Made by a program: the position numbers and the translations under genes
The notes under the pieces: model-generated
Seen by the model: the letters and a program-made list of their open reading frames with translations, nothing else
Told to the model about the DNA's origin: nothing
Database searches by the model: none
Origin: an uncultured Ignavibacteria bacterium
GTDB lineage: Bacteria; Bacteroidota; Ignavibacteria; Ignavibacteriales; Ignavibacteriaceae
Direction: 5' to 3'
NCBI GenBank assembly: GCA_937996765.1
Contig: CALKUG010000224.1
Coordinates: forward strand, 1-11,523
DNA length: 11,523 bases
Shown: positions 9,390 to 11,523 of the stretch, piece after piece
Layout of the letters: every line of letters begins with the position of its first letter
How positions within the stretch are numbered: position 1 is the first letter of the stretch

Positions 9390-11480
9390 TTAATATTGAT
9401 AGAGTTCAACAATTGCTTTTAATACCGCATCACGCGAAGGAAGAACATCTGCCTCGAGTGCAGGATTGTAAGGAATATGACTATCCTTAGCGGCTAACCT
9501 CTTTACGGGTGCATCTAAAAATCTGAAACAATTTTCGCCGATACGTGCAGCAATTTCGGCACCAAACCCGGCAGTTAAAGTATCTTCGTGTAATACAAGA
9601 ACTTTGTTGGTCTTTCTTACAGAAGTATAAATAGTTTCTTCATCGAGGGGGATTATTGTTCGTAAGTCAACTACTTCAACGCTAATTCCCTTCTCTTCAA
9701 GCTTTTTAGCAACTAACACAGCATCCCAAACACAAAGTCCGTAGGTTACAACAGTAATATCGGCACCTTCGCGCACCACCTTGGCTTTACCGAATGGAAC
9801 CAAATAATTAGCATCCGGTTCGGGCGTAATTGCATAGGATTGGCGATAGAGTCCCTTGTGCTCACAAAATATTACAGGGTCCTTTATTCTCATTGCTGTT
9901 TTAAGGAGTCCCTTAGCATCTGCTGCGTTTGAAGGGAAAGCTATCATAATTCCGGGAACGTGAGCAAAAATTGATTCAATGTTTTGTGAATGATATAAAC
10001 CACCATGAATATACCCACCAACAGCAACACGTGTAACAAATGGTACTTCCCAATTGTTGTTTGAGCGGTATCTAAATGTTGCTACTTCGCATTTATACTG
10101 CATAAATGCAGGCCAAATGTAATCACCAAACTGTATTTCAACCACAGGTTTTAATCCTGCTAACGACATGCCTGTTGCAACACCAACAATACTTGCTTCC
10201 GCTAAAGGTGAGTTAAACACCCTTTCGGAGCCATATTTGGTCGAAAGTCCTTTTGTAGCAGTAAAAACACCACCTTTACCATCGGCTATATCTTCACCAA
10301 ATATGTAAATAGTGTCGTTCTCTTTCATCTCTTCATGTAAAGCATGGTTAATTGCATCAACCATAACTATAGGGGCACCGGAGGGGACTGACGATTCGTA
10401 ATCTAATGAATCCGCAAAGCCGCTTTCATCAAAAACATAATCTGTTGATGTTGATACTACCGGTTCACTTGCTGCAATTGCCTTTTCGACGGCAACGTCT
10501 ATCTCATTTAAAATATCAGCGGTAATTGTAGTGATATCTGCTTCGGTTATAATTCCATCTGATAGCAATTGATTTTCAAATCTTAATATTGGGTCTCGTT
10601 TTTTATCTTCTTCCAATTCATTCATATCGCGATACTTTTTTTGATCATCGGATGATGAATGTGCTGCTAAACGAACAACTTCCGCCTCTATTAATGCGGG
10701 ACCGTTACCAGCATTGATATAATCAACAGCTTCTTTTACCGCTGCATACGATTCAAGGAAATGGGTACCATCTATGCGGAAGCGTTTAAGATTTTCAAAG
10801 CCTGACATCATTTCGGCAATTGAACTATCCTTTCCGCCACTTTGATTATTAACGGGAACTGAAATAGCATATTTGTTATTTTGAATTACAAATAATACGG
10901 GCAATTTTTCTCTCGATGCCCAGTTCACTGCTTCGTGAAACTCACCTTGAGATGTAGTGCCTTCGCCTGAACTAACATAAGTGATGCTCTTTTTACCCGT
11001 TTTCTTAGAGGCAAGTGCAGTACCTACCGCTTGTAGAAACTGAGTACCTGTGGGACTTGATTGCGAAGGGATATTTAATTCTTTTGTATAACCCCAATGG
11101 TTGGGCAGCTGTCTGCCACCTGATGATGGGTCGTTAACTCTTGAGAATAGTTGATAGAAAATATCGGTGGTAGAAATACCCGAGGCAAGTGATATTGCCA
11201 AATCACGATAATATGGGAATATCCAATCCGTTTTTGCATTGAGTTGAAGTGCAACAGCAACCTGAATCGCCTCGTGACCACCTCCGGCAATATAAAAGAA
11301 TGTTTTGCCTTGTTTTAGCAAATTCATTGCTTTATGGTCAATAGAACGAGCAAGAGTCATAAATTTATACGCAGAAATCAACTGTTCATCTGCAAGTCCA
11401 AAGTATTTACCGGCCTTTGTTGATTTAGTATCTTTTTTCTCAGGTACCGAGGGTTTTGTGGTATTTTGCTGTTTAGCCAT
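9390..11480 (-). CDS. 2-oxoacid dehydrogenase E1 component, fused alpha and beta subunits
   Basis: This thiamine-diphosphate enzyme decarboxylates a 2-oxoacid and passes the acyl group to the E2 encoded next. In many bacteria alpha and beta are separate genes. Here both are in one chain of 695 residues. The alpha half (about 28-340) has YYRD (90-93), the ThDP/metal motif GEG (172-174) ending in NN (201-202, NNKYAIS), and the loop HSSSDD (274-279). That loop is closer to branched-chain E1 (HSTSDD) than to pyruvate E1. An acidic, low-complexity linker (about 340-367) leads to the beta half. The beta half has GED (395-397), GGVFTATKGL, FNSPLAEASIVG, GGLYHSQNIESIFAHVPG and VVDLRTIIPLD. I start at the ATG 11478-11480 because a strong AGGAG lies 4 bases upstream. 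An in-frame ATG at 11511-11513 would add 11 residues but has no visible ribosome binding site. A Lys-rich tail of about 25 residues precedes the alpha fold. Substrate assignment (pyruvate or branched-chain) is open. Confidence 0.95.
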   Translation of the reverse strand: MAKQQNTTKPSVPEKKDTKSTKAGKYFGLADEQLISAYKFMTLARSIDHKAMNLLKQGKTFFYIAGGGHEAIQVAVALQLNAKTDWIFPYYRDLAISLASGISTTDIFYQLFSRVNDPSSGGRQLPNHWGYTKELNIPSQSSPTGTQFLQAVGTALASKKTGKKSITYVSSGEGTTSQGEFHEAVNWASREKLPVLFVIQNNKYAISVPVNNQSGGKDSSIAEMMSGFENLKRFRIDGTHFLESYAAVKEAVDYINAGNGPALIEAEVVRLAAHSSSDDQKKYRDMNELEEDKKRDPILRFENQLLSDGIITEADITTITADILNEIDVAVEKAIAASEPVVSTSTDYVFDESGFADSLDYESSVPSGAPIVMVDAINHALHEEMKENDTIYIFGEDIADGKGGVFTATKGLSTKYGSERVFNSPLAEASIVGVATGMSLAGLKPVVEIQFGDYIWPAFMQYKCEVATFRYRSNNNWEVPFVTRVAVGGYIHGGLYHSQNIESIFAHVPGIMIAFPSNAADAKGLLKTAMRIKDPVIFCEHKGLYRQSYAITPEPDANYLVPFGKAKVVREGADITVVTYGLCVWDAVLVAKKLEEKGISVEVVDLRTIIPLDEETIYTSVRKTNKVLVLHEDTLTAGFGAEIAARIGENCFRFLDAPVKRLAAKDSHIPYNPALEADVLPSRDAVLKAIVELYQY

Positions 11481-11484
11481 GTCA

Positions 11485-11489
11485 CTCCT
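11485..11489 (-). promoter_or_regulatory. Shine-Dalgarno that decides the E1 start
   Basis: AGGAG on the minus strand sits 4 bases upstream of the ATG at 11478-11480, while the upstream in-frame ATG at 11511-11513 is preceded by TTATTC. This supports the shorter E1 product. From here to the right edge no other gene is visible. Confidence 0.7.
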
Positions 11490-11523
11490 GTTCGATAAGT
11501 GCGTTGATTTCATGAATAAGTTG

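Noticed and set aside
11075..11290. 71-residue minus-strand open frame in another frame inside the E1 gene
   Set aside because: It lies fully within the conserved E1 alpha coding sequence and has no domain of its own.

Overview
The window is AT-rich bacterial DNA with seven genes, all on the minus strand and packed almost end to end. The longest stretch between annotated starts and stops is about 120 bases, so there is no large non-coding region. Two secreted proteins end in type IX secretion (T9SS) sorting domains. One of these carries the 'LEQNYPNPFNPSTTIQFSL' signature that is common in Ignavibacteria and neighbouring FCB-group lineages. With the fused E1 dehydrogenase and the CarboxypepD_reg/plug TonB-type receptor, this points to the Bacteroidota/Ignavibacteria branch. 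That placement is inferred from family knowledge and was not tested by a search.

Right part (about 6758-11480), transcribed leftwards: a three-gene metabolic operon. It holds a fused alpha+beta E1 component of a 2-oxoacid dehydrogenase complex, then an E2 acyltransferase with two lipoyl domains, then lipoyl synthase (lipA). The gaps are 20 and 14 bases. E1 decarboxylates the 2-oxoacid on thiamine diphosphate, E2 carries the acyl group on its lipoyl lysines to CoA, and LipA inserts the sulfur atoms that make those lysines functional. No E3 (lipoamide dehydrogenase) and no LipB are visible. The substrate (pyruvate or branched-chain 2-oxoacids) cannot be fixed from sequence alone, although the HSSSDD loop is of the branched-chain type.

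Middle (about 6640-6757): a short intergenic region with a weak hairpin after lipA, a 10-bp palindrome, and a good match to a Bacteroidota-type promoter (TTTTTG, 19-nt spacer, TAAGTTTG) just upstream of the next gene.

Left part (1-6637), also leftwards: a four-gene cell-envelope cluster. In order it encodes a T9SS-exported protein with calcium-loop and Fn3-like regions, a T9SS-exported protein that looks like an array of OB-fold units, a lipoprotein with an EF-hand-like loop and a Rossmann-like C-terminal part, and a TonB-dependent receptor cut by the left edge of the window. The second gene starts 9 bases after the first, with its Shine-Dalgarno touching the first gene's stop codon. The lipoprotein stop and receptor start overlap as ATGA. 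A strong intrinsic-terminator-like hairpin lies between the second gene and the lipoprotein, only 13 bases before the lipoprotein start codon, which is the most unusual regulatory feature here. The cluster could be a surface binding and import system that differs from SusC/SusD, but no substrate can be read from the sequence.
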